A DNA stretch of 64,000 nt from Prochlorococcus marinus XMU1412. GTDB taxonomy: Bacteria; Cyanobacteriota; Cyanobacteriia; PCC-6307; Cyanobiaceae. The position numbers and the translations under genes are program-made. Location of the stretch: assembly GCF_017696315.1 (NCBI RefSeq), contig NZ_JAAORJ010000002.1, forward strand, positions 62,001 through 126,000, given 5' to 3'. The notes under the pieces are model-generated. The model was not told the origin of the DNA, did no database searches, and worked only from the letters and a program-made list of their open reading frames with translations. This document shows, piece by piece, positions 1 through 8,450 of the stretch. Each line of letters starts with the position of its first letter. Position 1 is the stretch's first letter.

Positions 1-112
1 AATGTAAATTAAAAAATTAGATTTAAGCTGACAATTAAAAGTGTAAATATTCCAATTTTTCTTGGTTAAATGGGTTGCTTTCAGCTACGATTAAATAGCG
101 CAAATTCCTTTT

Positions 113-198
113 GGGAGTGTGGCGGAATTGGTAGACGCGCCGGACTTAAAATCCGTCGAGCGATTTAGCTCGTGGGGGTTCAAGTCCCCCCACTCCCA
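113..198 (+). tRNA. tRNA-Leu (anticodon UAA)
   Basis: The acceptor arm GGGAGTG (113-119) pairs with CACTCCC (191-197), followed by discriminator A198. The anticodon loop reads CTTAAAA, giving UAA for the UUA codon. A long variable arm with the stem CGAGC/GCTCG marks a class II tRNA, and the T arm GGGGG-TTCAAGT-CCCCC is intact. CCA is not encoded. The gene is uninterrupted, although in many other cyanobacteria this anticodon loop carries a group I intron. Confidence 0.97.
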
Positions 199-276
199 TT
201 ATTTAATTATTTCTTTTTAGTTCTGACGATAACTTCTAATAGTTGTTATGTTTTAACTAAGCAACCATAAATCAAA

Positions 277-510
277 ATGGAAAGTTTTTTCAATAATTCA
301 TTCGCTACTTTAATTGCTTACATTGGAATTATTTCTACCTATTTATTGGTTATTCCGTTGTTACTATTTTACTGGATGGATAACAGATGGAATATTATGG
401 GCAAATTTGAAAGATTAGGAATTTACGGTCTTGTATTTCTTTTTTTTCCAGGTCTAATTTTATTTTCTCCATTTTTAAATCTCAGACTTAAAGGAAGTGG
501 TAAAGGGTAA
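277..510 (+). CDS. ndhL: NAD(P)H-quinone oxidoreductase subunit L (NdhL)
   Basis: This is a small membrane subunit of the cyanobacterial and chloroplast NDH-1 complex, which serves respiration and cyclic electron flow in the thylakoid membrane. The 77 residues contain two hydrophobic segments (about 11-32 and 48-66) around the family-typical stretch FYWMDNRW, and the length fits the family. It is followed four bases later by a DUF3007 gene and then by trpA, an order I recall from other cyanobacteria. No clear Shine-Dalgarno precedes the ATG. Recognition rests on overall sequence character, since the protein has no catalytic motif. Confidence 0.9.
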   Translation: MESFFNNSFATLIAYIGIISTYLLVIPLLLFYWMDNRWNIMGKFERLGIYGLVFLFFPGLILFSPFLNLRLKGSGKG

Positions 511-514
511 ATAA

Positions 515-835
515 TTGACTAAAGGTAAAGTTATACAAATAGGTTTATTTATTTCATTAATAGGATTAATTAGTTACAAATTTGCGCCACAAATCGGTAT
601 CGACAATTTTACAGCCACTACTCTCTCAAGTTGTATCTTGATTTTGATTGTTATTACTTGGGTAACATCTTATGTTTATAGAGTCGTAAATGGAAAAATG
701 ACTTTTATGGAACAAAGGAAACGTTATAGAAAAGAGTATGAAAAAGTTGTTAGTGATAAACTAGAAGCCAAATTCAACTTATTGTCAAAGGAAGAGCAGC
801 AAAAACTAATGGAAGATTTAGAGAAAAATCCATAA
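515..835 (+). CDS. DUF3007 family membrane protein
   Basis: This 106-residue protein has two hydrophobic segments (about 7-25 and 36-55) followed by a charged, probably helical tail rich in Lys and Glu (70-105). It matches the cyanobacterial and plastid DUF3007 family, which usually lies beside ndhL. The start is a TTG only four bases after the ndhL stop, so translational coupling is likely. I infer a thylakoid or plasma membrane location. A link to the NDH-1 complex is suggested by position only. No enzymatic residues are visible. Confidence 0.8.
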   Translation: MTKGKVIQIGLFISLIGLISYKFAPQIGIDNFTATTLSSCILILIVITWVTSYVYRVVNGKMTFMEQRKRYRKEYEKVVSDKLEAKFNLLSKEEQQKLMEDLEKNP

Positions 836-862
836 ATTTTTATAGAAAAATATCTATTAATC

Positions 863-1705
863 ATGAAAGATAACAAAATGCAAATTTCTAACAATGAATC
901 ATCATCTAAGGTAGATGAGATGTTTTACGAGTTAAAAAATAATAAAAAATTAGCTTTGATGCCTTTTATTATGGCTGGGGATCCCAATATTGAAATAACC
1001 TCTGAGATCTTATTAAAGTTACAAGAAAATGGAGCTGACCTTATTGAATTAGGTATCCCTTATAGTGACCCACTTGCGGATGGACCTGTTATTCAGTTAG
1101 CTGCCTCTCGCGCCTTAAAGTCAGGTACTAACCTAAGAAAAGTAATTGAACTTTTAGAATCTTTAAAAGGTAAATTAAATATTCCCATCATCCTTTTTTC
1201 TTACTTAAATCCATTACTATGTTTTGGCTTTGAAAAGTTTTGTGAGATGGCATCTAATGCTGGAGTCTCTGGACTAATAGTTCCTGATCTCCCTCTTGAA
1301 GAAGCTTATAATTTTTCTAAAATAGTTAGTAACTATTCTATGGACTTAATTTTATTGGTAGCTCCAACTACTCCTTTTGATAGAATGAAGCAAATATCAA
1401 ATCATACAAAAGGATTTACTTATTTAGTAAGTGTTACAGGTGTCACTGGTGAGAGAAACAAAATGGAAAATAGAGTAGAAAATCTTATTGCTAAATTAAA
1501 GGATGTAAATAGTAGCCCAATTGCTGTTGGTTTTGGAATATCCACTCCAGAACATGTTAATAAAGTTCGTGAGTGGGGAGCAGATGGAGTAATTATTGGG
1601 AGTGCATTTGTAAAACGAATTTCTGGTTCAAGTGAAAAAGATGTTGTCGATCATGTTGGTGAATTTTGTAAAGAAATGCGCTTAGCAGCTGATCAAAAAA
1701 AATAA
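863..1705 (+). CDS. trpA: Tryptophan synthase alpha chain
   Basis: TrpA cleaves indole-3-glycerol phosphate to indole and glyceraldehyde 3-phosphate and passes indole to TrpB. The signature ELGIPYSDPLADGP supplies the two acid catalysts, E62 and D73 in this numbering. The phosphate-binding segments near VGFGIST and VIIGSAFV are present. At 280 residues it is slightly longer than usual because of an N-terminal extension before the TIM barrel. M6 is an alternative start. It lies last in the ndhL-DUF3007-trpA run, a linkage set by neighbourhood and not by pathway. Confidence 0.97.
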   Translation: MKDNKMQISNNESSSKVDEMFYELKNNKKLALMPFIMAGDPNIEITSEILLKLQENGADLIELGIPYSDPLADGPVIQLAASRALKSGTNLRKVIELLESLKGKLNIPIILFSYLNPLLCFGFEKFCEMASNAGVSGLIVPDLPLEEAYNFSKIVSNYSMDLILLVAPTTPFDRMKQISNHTKGFTYLVSVTGVTGERNKMENRVENLIAKLKDVNSSPIAVGFGISTPEHVNKVREWGADGVIIGSAFVKRISGSSEKDVVDHVGEFCKEMRLAADQKK

Positions 1706-1772
1706 ATACAAAGATAATTTATTAATTAAAAAATTAATTAAAAATGATTTATCCAATATATTTTTGTTGTTT

Positions 1773-2129
1773 TTAAGATTCTTCTGTAGGTAATAATCTG
1801 ATTTGTTTTCTTCCGAGCTTAATTTCAAATTCATCACCTGCTTTTAAATCAAGAAGTGCTGTATATGCTTTCCCAATCAGAAGATTTCCATTGCCTTGAA
1901 CTGTAGCTATATAACTAAGTTTTCTTCCACCTTTCCCAATACCTGCAACTCCAGAATCGCCAAGATTAACCCCTTTTGCTTCTAAAAGTGCTTCATAAAA
2001 TGCGGTAAAGTTTAAGCGTTCACCTCCGTTTTTCTTAGTGGAAACATATCCACAGGCACGAACTAGATCAGATTTGCTAGCATCACCAAGTTCTTTAACT
2101 TTTGCAAGGAGATCGCTACCAGTTAGCAT
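1773..2129 (-). CDS. cyAbrB-type transcriptional regulator
   Basis: This 118-residue protein resembles cyanobacterial AbrB-like regulators (cyAbrB). The N-terminal part (LLAKVKELGDASKSDLVRACGY) is a helical segment, and the C-terminal part (about 68-115) forms the swapped-hairpin-like region ending in KAGDEFEIKLGRKQIRLLP. Proteins of this family bind DNA broadly and modulate carbon and nitrogen genes in other cyanobacteria; that role is inferred here. The gene stands alone between the convergent trpA and a divergent YciI-like gene. Confidence 0.85.
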   Translation of the reverse strand: MLTGSDLLAKVKELGDASKSDLVRACGYVSTKKNGGERLNFTAFYEALLEAKGVNLGDSGVAGIGKGGRKLSYIATVQGNGNLLIGKAYTALLDLKAGDEFEIKLGRKQIRLLPTEES

Positions 2130-2226
2130 AATTAATTAAAAGAAAGTCGTATTAAACAACATAGCAATTTGCGTGTAATATATGCAATTATTTAGTATAT
2201 ATTTATTCTATTATTTATATTTAAAA

Positions 2227-2496
2227 ATGGAAAAGTTTGTAGTTTTTGGAAAGTACTGTGAAGATGCAATTATTAAAAGAGGACCGTTTCGTGAACAGCA
2301 TCTTAATAGACTTAAAAACTTAAAAGATCGCGATATTCTAGTTACTTTAGGGCCAACAAAATGTACCAAATATTTGTTTGGAATTTTTAATGCTAATGAT
2401 GAAAATGAGTTGAAAAATCTTATTGAGGATGACATATATTGGGAAAAAGGTATATGGATTAATTATGATATTTATCCTTGGATTCAGGCTTTTTAA
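2227..2496 (+). CDS. YciI-like protein
   Basis: The product is a small (89-residue) YciI-related protein with the family pattern of an N-terminal beta strand (MEKFVVFGKY), an R-x-x-H-L helix (REQHLNRL) and the GPTKC..YLFGIF strand pair. YciI-like proteins are ferredoxin-fold proteins of largely unknown function, some of which act in catabolic pathways. I chose the ATG at 2227 because homologues begin at this strand. The in-frame ATG at 2182 would add 15 hydrophobic residues that look like translated intergenic DNA. The substrate is unknown. Confidence 0.75.
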   Translation: MEKFVVFGKYCEDAIIKRGPFREQHLNRLKNLKDRDILVTLGPTKCTKYLFGIFNANDENELKNLIEDDIYWEKGIWINYDIYPWIQAF

Positions 2497-2739
2497 ATAT
2501 GATTTATGGGGATGTTTCAGTACTTATTATTGTAAGTTAAATGTAAAATTAATCTTAAAGAAAGATTTATAATATTTTTAATTAATAATATAATTATTGA
2601 TTATATTTTGAAATAAAAATCTATATTTATTTTCTAAAAGGTTAAGTTTTAAGGAGAAGTTTTATCTATGCAATTGCTTCGTTCAAAGAGAATATGATTT
2701 CTAGTTAAAACGTAAAACGTAACTTTTTAAAATAAATAT
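2497..2739. other. Gene-free convergent gap with a mini-ORF
   Basis: This 243-base gap is very A+T rich and lies between the YciI-like gene and an HTH gene that face each other. It contains a 6-bp stem, AATCTT (2551-2556) with AAGATT (2562-2567), and an AAGGAG motif (2651-2656) followed after 11 bases by ATG at 2668 opening a nine-codon frame (MQLLRSKRI, stop at 2695). I see no longer gene or known RNA in it. Confidence 0.5.
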
Positions 2740-3081
2740 TTATTTGCTAGTGTCCTTATGAATTTTGCGATTTAGAGATTCAATATCAATATAAATATCC
2801 TCTAAACCTAATTGATTATATGGTGCATTATCGTTCCTATCTTGAGAACCAGTTTTGATGTTATTCAACCAATTTTGCTCAATCTTTATAAGATTGTTTG
2901 CAACGCTGTACATGCCACCTTTTTTATAAAATTCTTTTAATTTAAGAATAATTGCAGGCATTTGAATTGACTTGATATTTAATTCATTTGCTAATTCTTT
3001 TTGGTTAAATCCATGAGATTTCAACCAATCCTTAATGAAGGAGATGAGTTCTTTTTCTTCCTTTTGAGATAATTTACTCAT
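2740..3081 (-). CDS. Small protein with a putative helix-turn-helix
   Basis: This 113-residue protein is not a family I can name. The segment KSHGFNQKELANELNIKSIQMPAIILKLKEFY (about 19-50) reads like a helix-turn-helix, with NQKELANEL as the first helix of the motif. The C-terminal part is acidic and polar. Its ATG immediately follows the stop of the upstream YkvA-like gene with no gap, so the two are probably one transcript. DNA binding is inferred from the helix pattern only. Confidence 0.6.
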   Translation of the reverse strand: MSKLSQKEEKELISFIKDWLKSHGFNQKELANELNIKSIQMPAIILKLKEFYKKGGMYSVANNLIKIEQNWLNNIKTGSQDRNDNAPYNQLGLEDIYIDIESLNRKIHKDTSK

Positions 3082-3450
3082 TTAATAAAAAGGGAATAAC
3101 TTATTAAGCTTGTTCTCTGCTCTTGCTCTTATTGAAGGAGTCATATATTTGCTCCATATACTAAGTACTGCTGTAAGGGCTACAAAATCATCACTAAAAC
3201 CAACTAATGGCATAAAGTCAGGGAAAAGATCAAATGGCATAATTAAATACGCTAGCGCAGCCATTAAGGAAACTCTTACTTGTGCTGGAGTATAGGGATC
3301 TAAAGCCATCTCCAAAACTTCTAAGGCAGGCTTGGCAATTGTTCTTCCTGCTTTAATAAGAATCTTGATAATGATATTTTCATCAAATGTTGAGCTCTCT
3401 AAAACTTCAGCATCATAGATTTTTTCTTGAGTTTTGTAATTCTCTTTCAT
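3082..3450 (-). CDS. YkvA family (DUF1232) membrane protein
   Basis: The 122-residue product carries the DUF1232/YkvA hallmark PFDLFPDFMPLVGFSDDFVAL (about 72-92), with two short hydrophobic helices around it (60-70 and 80-98). The family is widespread and its function is not settled. The N-terminal 25 residues are polar. It directly abuts the downstream HTH-like gene, suggesting co-expression, and lies 36 bases downstream of the sigma factor gene on the same strand. Confidence 0.8.
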   Translation of the reverse strand: MKENYKTQEKIYDAEVLESSTFDENIIIKILIKAGRTIAKPALEVLEMALDPYTPAQVRVSLMAALAYLIMPFDLFPDFMPLVGFSDDFVALTAVLSIWSKYMTPSIRARAENKLNKLFPFY

Positions 3451-3486
3451 CCCTATAAATGAAATTTAAAGATTTTTATGGAATTT

Positions 3487-4410
3487 TTAGCTAATACTAT
3501 CAACTAATCCATTCTGTATCCCTGCTTTTCTAAGTTTTCTTAAAGCACGTTGTACAACTTGTCGGCAATATTCCCTGCTACAACTCATATGTCTTGCAAC
3601 TTCAGCTAAAGTTCTCCATTCATTTGAGCCGTCTAACCCAAATCTTAGGCTTACTATCTTTCTTTCTTTCTCAGTTAAATTTGCTTTATCTAATAACTTC
3701 CAAGCAGAGGCTGTCCTTTCAGCTAATTCGGCTAATTCCATTGGGGGAGTTTGATCACTTGGAAGAATATCAACTAACTCGGAAGGATCTGATTTTGACT
3801 TAACAGTACCTTGGAGACTAACAGTGATGCTTCTCAATTCACAAGAAAGGAGTTCGTCAATTTCCTCTTTGGTTATTTTCATTTCTTCAGCTAGCTCATC
3901 ACTACTGGGTGGAATACCCTTAAGTTGCATAAGCTTTGATTTCGCTGATCTCAGTTTTGTAAGTTTTTCATTAATGTTAACAGGGATCCTTATCGTTCTA
4001 CTTTGAGTTGACAATGCTCTATTTAAACCTTGCCTAATCCACCAATAAGCATAGGTAGAAAATCTATGTCCTCTAGACGGATCATATTTTTCAACGGCCC
4101 TTGTAAGACCTAATGTCCCCTCTTGAATTAGGTCCAGTAATTCTAATCCCTTCCCTTGGTATCTCTTGGCAAGGTTGACAACTAGTCTTAGGTTGGCTGT
4201 TATCATCTCGTTTTTAGCTTTTTCACCAATTTTGATCTTTTTTCTCTCAGCTTCGGAATATTCACAAGCAGCACCTTTACCTCCTGCCTCTTGACATCTA
4301 TTAACAAGCACAACCATTTCCTGGACTTTTCTACCCATTGTGAGTTCTCTTTCGGGAGTCAAAAGTTGATGACGACCTATTTCACCAAGAAAATCGCTTA
4401 ATGAACTCAC
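3487..4410 (-). CDS. Group 2 (RpoD-related) alternative sigma factor
   Basis: This 307-residue sigma-70 family factor directs RNA polymerase to a subset of promoters. Region 2 (about 68-140) is intact, including [20 protein letters not shown] and the -10 melting stretch [17 protein letters not shown]. Region 3 follows (145-225), and region 4 (242-293) has a helix-turn-helix around [20 protein letters not shown]. The long region 1.1 and non-conserved insert of the primary sigma are absent, which is typical of cyanobacterial group 2 sigmas. These respond to light, nutrients or stress in other strains. The region 4 helix is somewhat unusual ([10 protein letters not shown]) compared with the common LGVTRERVRQ. 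Confidence 0.93.
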   Translation of the reverse strand: MSSLSDFLGEIGRHQLLTPERELTMGRKVQEMVVLVNRCQEAGGKGAACEYSEAERKKIKIGEKAKNEMITANLRLVVNLAKRYQGKGLELLDLIQEGTLGLTRAVEKYDPSRGHRFSTYAYWWIRQGLNRALSTQSRTIRIPVNINEKLTKLRSAKSKLMQLKGIPPSSDELAEEMKITKEEIDELLSCELRSITVSLQGTVKSKSDPSELVDILPSDQTPPMELAELAERTASAWKLLDKANLTEKERKIVSLRFGLDGSNEWRTLAEVARHMSCSREYCRQVVQRALRKLRKAGIQNGLVDSIS

Positions 4411-4469
4411 GATTTACCTCATTGTTGATATATTTAACTTATAGTCAATTCAGTAATAAGCCATACATG

Positions 4470-4500
4470 TAATAATTAATTAATAATTAATTAATAATTA
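4470..4500. repeat. 11-bp tandem A/T repeat upstream of the sigma gene
   Basis: The unit TAATAATTAAT occurs at 4470-4480 and 4481-4491, with a partial third copy at 4492-4500. It sits about 60-90 bases upstream of the sigma factor start on that gene's promoter side. The period is close to one helical turn. It may be a simple low-complexity tract. Confidence 0.6.
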
Positions 4501-4559
4501 TTATTATTTATTTTCAAATTTCAGGTTAAAAAAAATTATAAATTTGTAATTTTAATTAT

Positions 4560-5219
4560 CTAATTTTTTCTTCTTGATTCTAAAACAGCAAGTACATCTC
4601 TCCACTCAACGCCTTTATGCATAAGGGCTACTTGCAAATGATAAATTAAATCAGCAGCTTCATTTGAGATTGAATTTTTATCATTATCTTTGCAAGCCAT
4701 TATAAATTCTGCAGATTCCTCTCCTATCTTTTTCAAAATAGTATTACTACCTTTTGTTAATAAATGATTTGTGTAACTTTTTTCTGATGGATTTATTGAT
4801 CTTTCGTTAATTGTATTGAATAATTCAGAGCAAATATTTGAGAAGGGAATTGTTTTTTTCTCTTTTTTATCACTTTGATTAATTTGTATTTCGTTGAAAA
4901 AACAACTTTTTTCACCAGTGTGACAGGCTCCTGATCCATTTTGTTCAATCAGAAGGATTAGTGCGTCATTATCGCAATCGAATCTTATCTCCTTAAGTAT
5001 TTGGGTACTTCCACTTGTAGCTCCTTTTCTCCAAATTTCGGATCTTGATCTACTCCAATAATGAACGTTTTTGGTTTCAAGGGTCATTGTCAAAGATTCT
5101 TTGTTCATCCAAGCCAGCATAAGAATTGATCCGTCAAGCCAATCTTGTGCTATTGCAGGGATTAATCCATAATTATCAAAGCGTAGATCCTCTATCGAAA
5201 AACTAGTTGAATAAGTCAT
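4560..5219 (-). CDS. hisI: Bifunctional phosphoribosyl-AMP cyclohydrolase / phosphoribosyl-ATP pyrophosphatase
   Basis: This HisIE fusion carries out the second and third steps of histidine synthesis. The cyclohydrolase half has the metal-binding acidic cluster FDCDND and the HTGEKSCFF motif. The pyrophosphatase half has KKIGEESAEF and the NEAADLIYHL helix typical of the HisE fold. I place the start at the ATG at 5219 (MTYSTSF). A longer frame beginning at 5294 would add 25 residues and overlap the divergent neighbour, and homologues begin near the shorter start. The product is 219 residues, normal for cyanobacterial HisIE. Confidence 0.93.
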   Translation of the reverse strand: MTYSTSFSIEDLRFDNYGLIPAIAQDWLDGSILMLAWMNKESLTMTLETKNVHYWSRSRSEIWRKGATSGSTQILKEIRFDCDNDALILLIEQNGSGACHTGEKSCFFNEIQINQSDKKEKKTIPFSNICSELFNTINERSINPSEKSYTNHLLTKGSNTILKKIGEESAEFIMACKDNDKNSISNEAADLIYHLQVALMHKGVEWRDVLAVLESRRKN

Positions 5220-5282
5220 TATGTTCGTTATGTTAAATCCTACTAAATGTGTTTTATTAAAAATTATCCTAACAGTTAATTG

Positions 5283-5753
5283 ATGTATATTCATTCTCTG
5301 AAATTTTCATGCAGCAAAAGTTACGAGGATTTTCCTTGTTCGCATAGGCAATGGCGCCATGAAGGCCACTGCAGATTTGTGCATGGATATTCAAGATCAT
5401 TCACCTTTTGGTTCACTGCAAAAAAATTAGACTTAAATGGTTTTGTTGTCGATTTTTCAAGTCTAAAGCCCCTAGAAAATAGACTAAAGAAGCAATTTGA
5501 CCATACTTTTTTAATAAATAAAGATGACCCTTTGTTGAGTTACTGGGAAAAATTACATGGCTTAGATGCTTTAGATCTGAGAATTATGGATAATGTGGGA
5601 ATGGAGTTCACTTCTGAATTAATTTGGAGATGGGCTAATGAATACTTAAAGGATAAGGATAAGGGCAGAACATGTTGTTGGAAAACAGAATCAAAAGAAA
5701 ATAAATCTAATAAAGCAAGTTATGAGGGAATTCCTGATTGGTTCAAATCTTAG
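5283..5753 (+). CDS. QueD-like 6-pyruvoyl-tetrahydropterin synthase family protein, altered metal site
   Basis: The 156-residue product has the T-fold architecture of 6-carboxytetrahydropterin synthase (QueD), the queuosine and deazapurine pathway enzyme. The likely nucleophile is C30 in GHCRFVHGY, and FDH (D73-H74) and the helix FTSELIWRW with E112 match the catalytic parts. The usual zinc triad differs: the motif is HGY rather than HGH, and the first histidine position reads CSK. An extra cluster, PCSHRQWRH, may replace ligands. I recall similar sequences in marine bacteria and phages, which I cannot check here. A TTG lies one codon before the chosen ATG. Confidence 0.75.
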   Translation: MYIHSLKFSCSKSYEDFPCSHRQWRHEGHCRFVHGYSRSFTFWFTAKKLDLNGFVVDFSSLKPLENRLKKQFDHTFLINKDDPLLSYWEKLHGLDALDLRIMDNVGMEFTSELIWRWANEYLKDKDKGRTCCWKTESKENKSNKASYEGIPDWFKS

Positions 5754-5802
5754 ATTAAAGTTGTTAAATTTCAAGTAATATAGGATTCTTCAATTTAGAT
5801 CT

Positions 5803-8388
5803 TTAATCAACAATTAACTCTCCATTAACTAGATAAATATTAATCTCGTCTTTATTAAGGTAATGATTATTCAATATATTGTTTGAAATTTTTGTCTCAA
5901 TTTGTTTTTGAATAATTCTTTTTAAAGGCCTAGCACCAAAGGCATGATCGAAACTATTTTCGACCAGTTGGTTAATTGCCTCTTCCGAAATTTTGAATTT
6001 TAAGTTTTTTTTGTTAAGTCTTTTTTCTAAATTTTGAAGCAGTATTTTTGCAATTTCTTTTATATCATTTGATTCTAGATTATTAAAAATAACTATTTCA
6101 TCAAGACGATTTAAAAACTCAGGCTTGAAAAATTTTTTTAGTTCATAATCTACAACTTTTTTAATTTCACTTCTATCTTCTTTTCTAACTGATAAATCAT
6201 TTATTGATTGACTTCCTAAATTACTTGTGAGAACAATGATTGAATTTTTGAAATTTATTGTGCGACCTTGACCATCTGTAATGATTCCATCATCAAGAAC
6301 CTGTAATAGAATATCTAAGATATCTTTGTGAGCTTTCTCTATTTCATCTAGGAGTATCAATGAATAAGGATTTTTGCGAACAGCTTCAGTTAGTTGGCCG
6401 CCTGATTCGAAACCTAAATATCCAGGAGGCGCACCTATGATTTTGCTTACTGAATGCTTTTCCATATATTCAGACATATCCAGCCTTGTAATTGAAGAAT
6501 TAGAATCGAATATAATTTTTGCTGTAACTTTACTCAGCTCTGTTTTCCCAACACCAGTTGGACCTAAAAAGAGGAAACTTGCTAATGGCTTGTTTGGATC
6601 ATTTAGACCAGTCCTTGATCTCTTAATGGAATCTGCAACAGCTCTAATTGCACTATCTTGACCGATGATCTTTTCTTTAAGGATCGACTCTAGGCTTAAA
6701 AGCTTATCTTTTTCTGACTGGTTTAAGTTTTGAACTGGAATTGAGGTCCACTTTGAGACAACTTCTGCAATATCATCAAAAGTCACCTCTTGCCTTAAAA
6801 GACTAGTCTCTCCATTTTTTTGAGAATTCACTAGGGATTCACTTTTTTCTTTTAATTTTTTTTGTAAAGAATTTAAAGTCCCAAATTCCAATTCTGCTGC
6901 TTTATTGAGGTCAAAACTCCTTTTGGCTTGATCTATTTGTAATTGGATGGATTCAATTTCTTCTTTTATGGTGCTAATCTCATTAATTTCATCTTTTTCT
7001 TTTTTCCATTGAGCGCCTAATTCTTCTTGTCTATCTTTAAGTGAAATAAGTTCATTATTGATTTTTTTTAATCTTTCTACGGAAAAATCATCTGTTTCTC
7101 TTTTTAAAGATAATTTTTCCATCTCAAACTGAAGGACTTTTCGATCAATTTCATCAATTTCTTCAGGTTTGGAAGTTATGACCATATTCAATCTTGAGGC
7201 TGCTTCATCGATTAAATCTATTGCTTTGTCAGGAAGGAATCTATCGTTAATATATCTTTCGCTAAGGGTGGCTGCTGCAACCAAAGCATTATCAGAAATT
7301 CTCACACTATGATGGACTTCGTATCTTTCTCTTAATCCTCTTAATATTGATACAGTATCATCTATTGAAGGAGCATCAATTTTTATTTTTTGAAATCTTC
7401 GTTCTAAAGCAGGATCTTTTTCTATATTTTGTTTGTGTTCATTAATAGTTGTAGCACCTATACATCTAAGTTCTCCTCTTGCAAGCATTGGTTTTAATAA
7501 GTTGCTTGCATCTAAAGAACCTCCACTAGCTCCTGCACCAACTACTGTATGAATTTCATCAATAAAAAGAATGATCTTACCGGCTGATTCTTTCACTTTC
7601 TTTAGGACATTTTTTATTCTTTCTTCGAATTCACCACGATATTTTGCCCCAGCCAAAAGTGAACCCATATCTAATGAAATTAGTTGCCTATTTTGTAGAG
7701 CGGAGGGTACATCGCCATTAATAATTCTTTGAGACAACCCTTCCACTATGGCTGTTTTACCAACCCCAGGTTCTCCAATAAGAACTGGATTATTTTTTGT
7801 TCTTCTACTCAATATTTGAATTGTTCTTCTGATTTCTTCATCCCTACCAATAACTGGATCTAAAGCACCATCCCTTGCAGATTGGGTTAGATCAATACCA
7901 TATTTATCTAAAGACTCATTAGAGGCATCAAAGTCATTTTTTAATGCTGGATCTGACTTCATTTTCTTTATAGTTTCAAGAAATTCAGGGATACTTTTTT
8001 GATTTAAAATTTGAAAACCGTACTTATTATCATAAGTCAAACCGTAAACTAAGTGTTCTGTTGATATCACTACATCATCTAAAGTGTTTTTAATATCATT
8101 TGCTTTTAAAAATATTTTGTAAAGAGCATCACCAATATATAAATTATCCTGTTTGTTTTTCATTTTTGCCTTTGAATTTAATGAAGACGTTAGTTCTTTC
8201 TCAAAGTCTTTGATATTCACATTATTTTTTTTTAAGATCTTTTTTGTAAAGTTGTCATCTTTTATAAGAGCTAATAATAAATTATCTGGGTCTACGTCTT
8301 GTTGGTAATTTTTATAAGCAATTTCTTTGGCAAAAATAAAACAGTTCCAAGCAGAATTTGAAAATTCTCTTGAAACTATTTTCATCAA
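5803..8388 (-). CDS. clpB: ClpB-type AAA+ disaggregase chaperone
   Basis: ClpB threads aggregated proteins through a hexameric ring, working with DnaK. The order is an N-terminal Clp domain (1-150), AAA+ module 1 with Walker A GEPGVGKT (205-212) and Walker B IILFIDE (272-278), a coiled-coil middle domain (about 405-525) and AAA+ module 2 with Walker A GPTGVGKT (609-616) and a LLDEIEKAH Walker B. The pore motif KYRGEFEER is present. The 861 residues fit the family. The N-domain diverges from the canonical MQPTAEKFT-type start, so this may be the second ClpB paralogue found in many cyanobacteria. M1 and M2 are both possible starts. Confidence 0.93.
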   Translation of the reverse strand: MMKIVSREFSNSAWNCFIFAKEIAYKNYQQDVDPDNLLLALIKDDNFTKKILKKNNVNIKDFEKELTSSLNSKAKMKNKQDNLYIGDALYKIFLKANDIKNTLDDVVISTEHLVYGLTYDNKYGFQILNQKSIPEFLETIKKMKSDPALKNDFDASNESLDKYGIDLTQSARDGALDPVIGRDEEIRRTIQILSRRTKNNPVLIGEPGVGKTAIVEGLSQRIINGDVPSALQNRQLISLDMGSLLAGAKYRGEFEERIKNVLKKVKESAGKIILFIDEIHTVVGAGASGGSLDASNLLKPMLARGELRCIGATTINEHKQNIEKDPALERRFQKIKIDAPSIDDTVSILRGLRERYEVHHSVRISDNALVAAATLSERYINDRFLPDKAIDLIDEAASRLNMVITSKPEEIDEIDRKVLQFEMEKLSLKRETDDFSVERLKKINNELISLKDRQEELGAQWKKEKDEINEISTIKEEIESIQLQIDQAKRSFDLNKAAELEFGTLNSLQKKLKEKSESLVNSQKNGETSLLRQEVTFDDIAEVVSKWTSIPVQNLNQSEKDKLLSLESILKEKIIGQDSAIRAVADSIKRSRTGLNDPNKPLASFLFLGPTGVGKTELSKVTAKIIFDSNSSITRLDMSEYMEKHSVSKIIGAPPGYLGFESGGQLTEAVRKNPYSLILLDEIEKAHKDILDILLQVLDDGIITDGQGRTINFKNSIIVLTSNLGSQSINDLSVRKEDRSEIKKVVDYELKKFFKPEFLNRLDEIVIFNNLESNDIKEIAKILLQNLEKRLNKKNLKFKISEEAINQLVENSFDHAFGARPLKRIIQKQIETKISNNILNNHYLNKDEINIYLVNGELIVD

Positions 8389-8450
8389 TCAAAATTTAAT
8401 TATGACTGTAATAAATATTAGTATAAAAATTATTTAACTATTTAGAAGAT

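Noticed and set aside
1-112. Possible end of a gene or RNA at the left edge
   Set aside because: All frames are closed within short distances and no RNA fold stands out. It is probably the promoter region of the tRNA gene.
1722-1741. A+T-only inverted repeat TTAATTAA-AAAA-TTAATTAA as a terminator
   Set aside because: It lies between convergent trpA and cyAbrB genes, but with no G-C pair and no T-run it is too weak to call a terminator.
2182-2226. Upstream in-frame extension of the YciI-like gene
   Set aside because: It would add 15 residues rich in Tyr, Phe and Leu that are not part of the YciI fold. The Met at 2227 aligns with the usual first strand.
5220-5294. Upstream extension of hisIE
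   Set aside because: It would overlap the start of the divergent QueD-like gene and adds 25 residues before the family's usual N-terminus.
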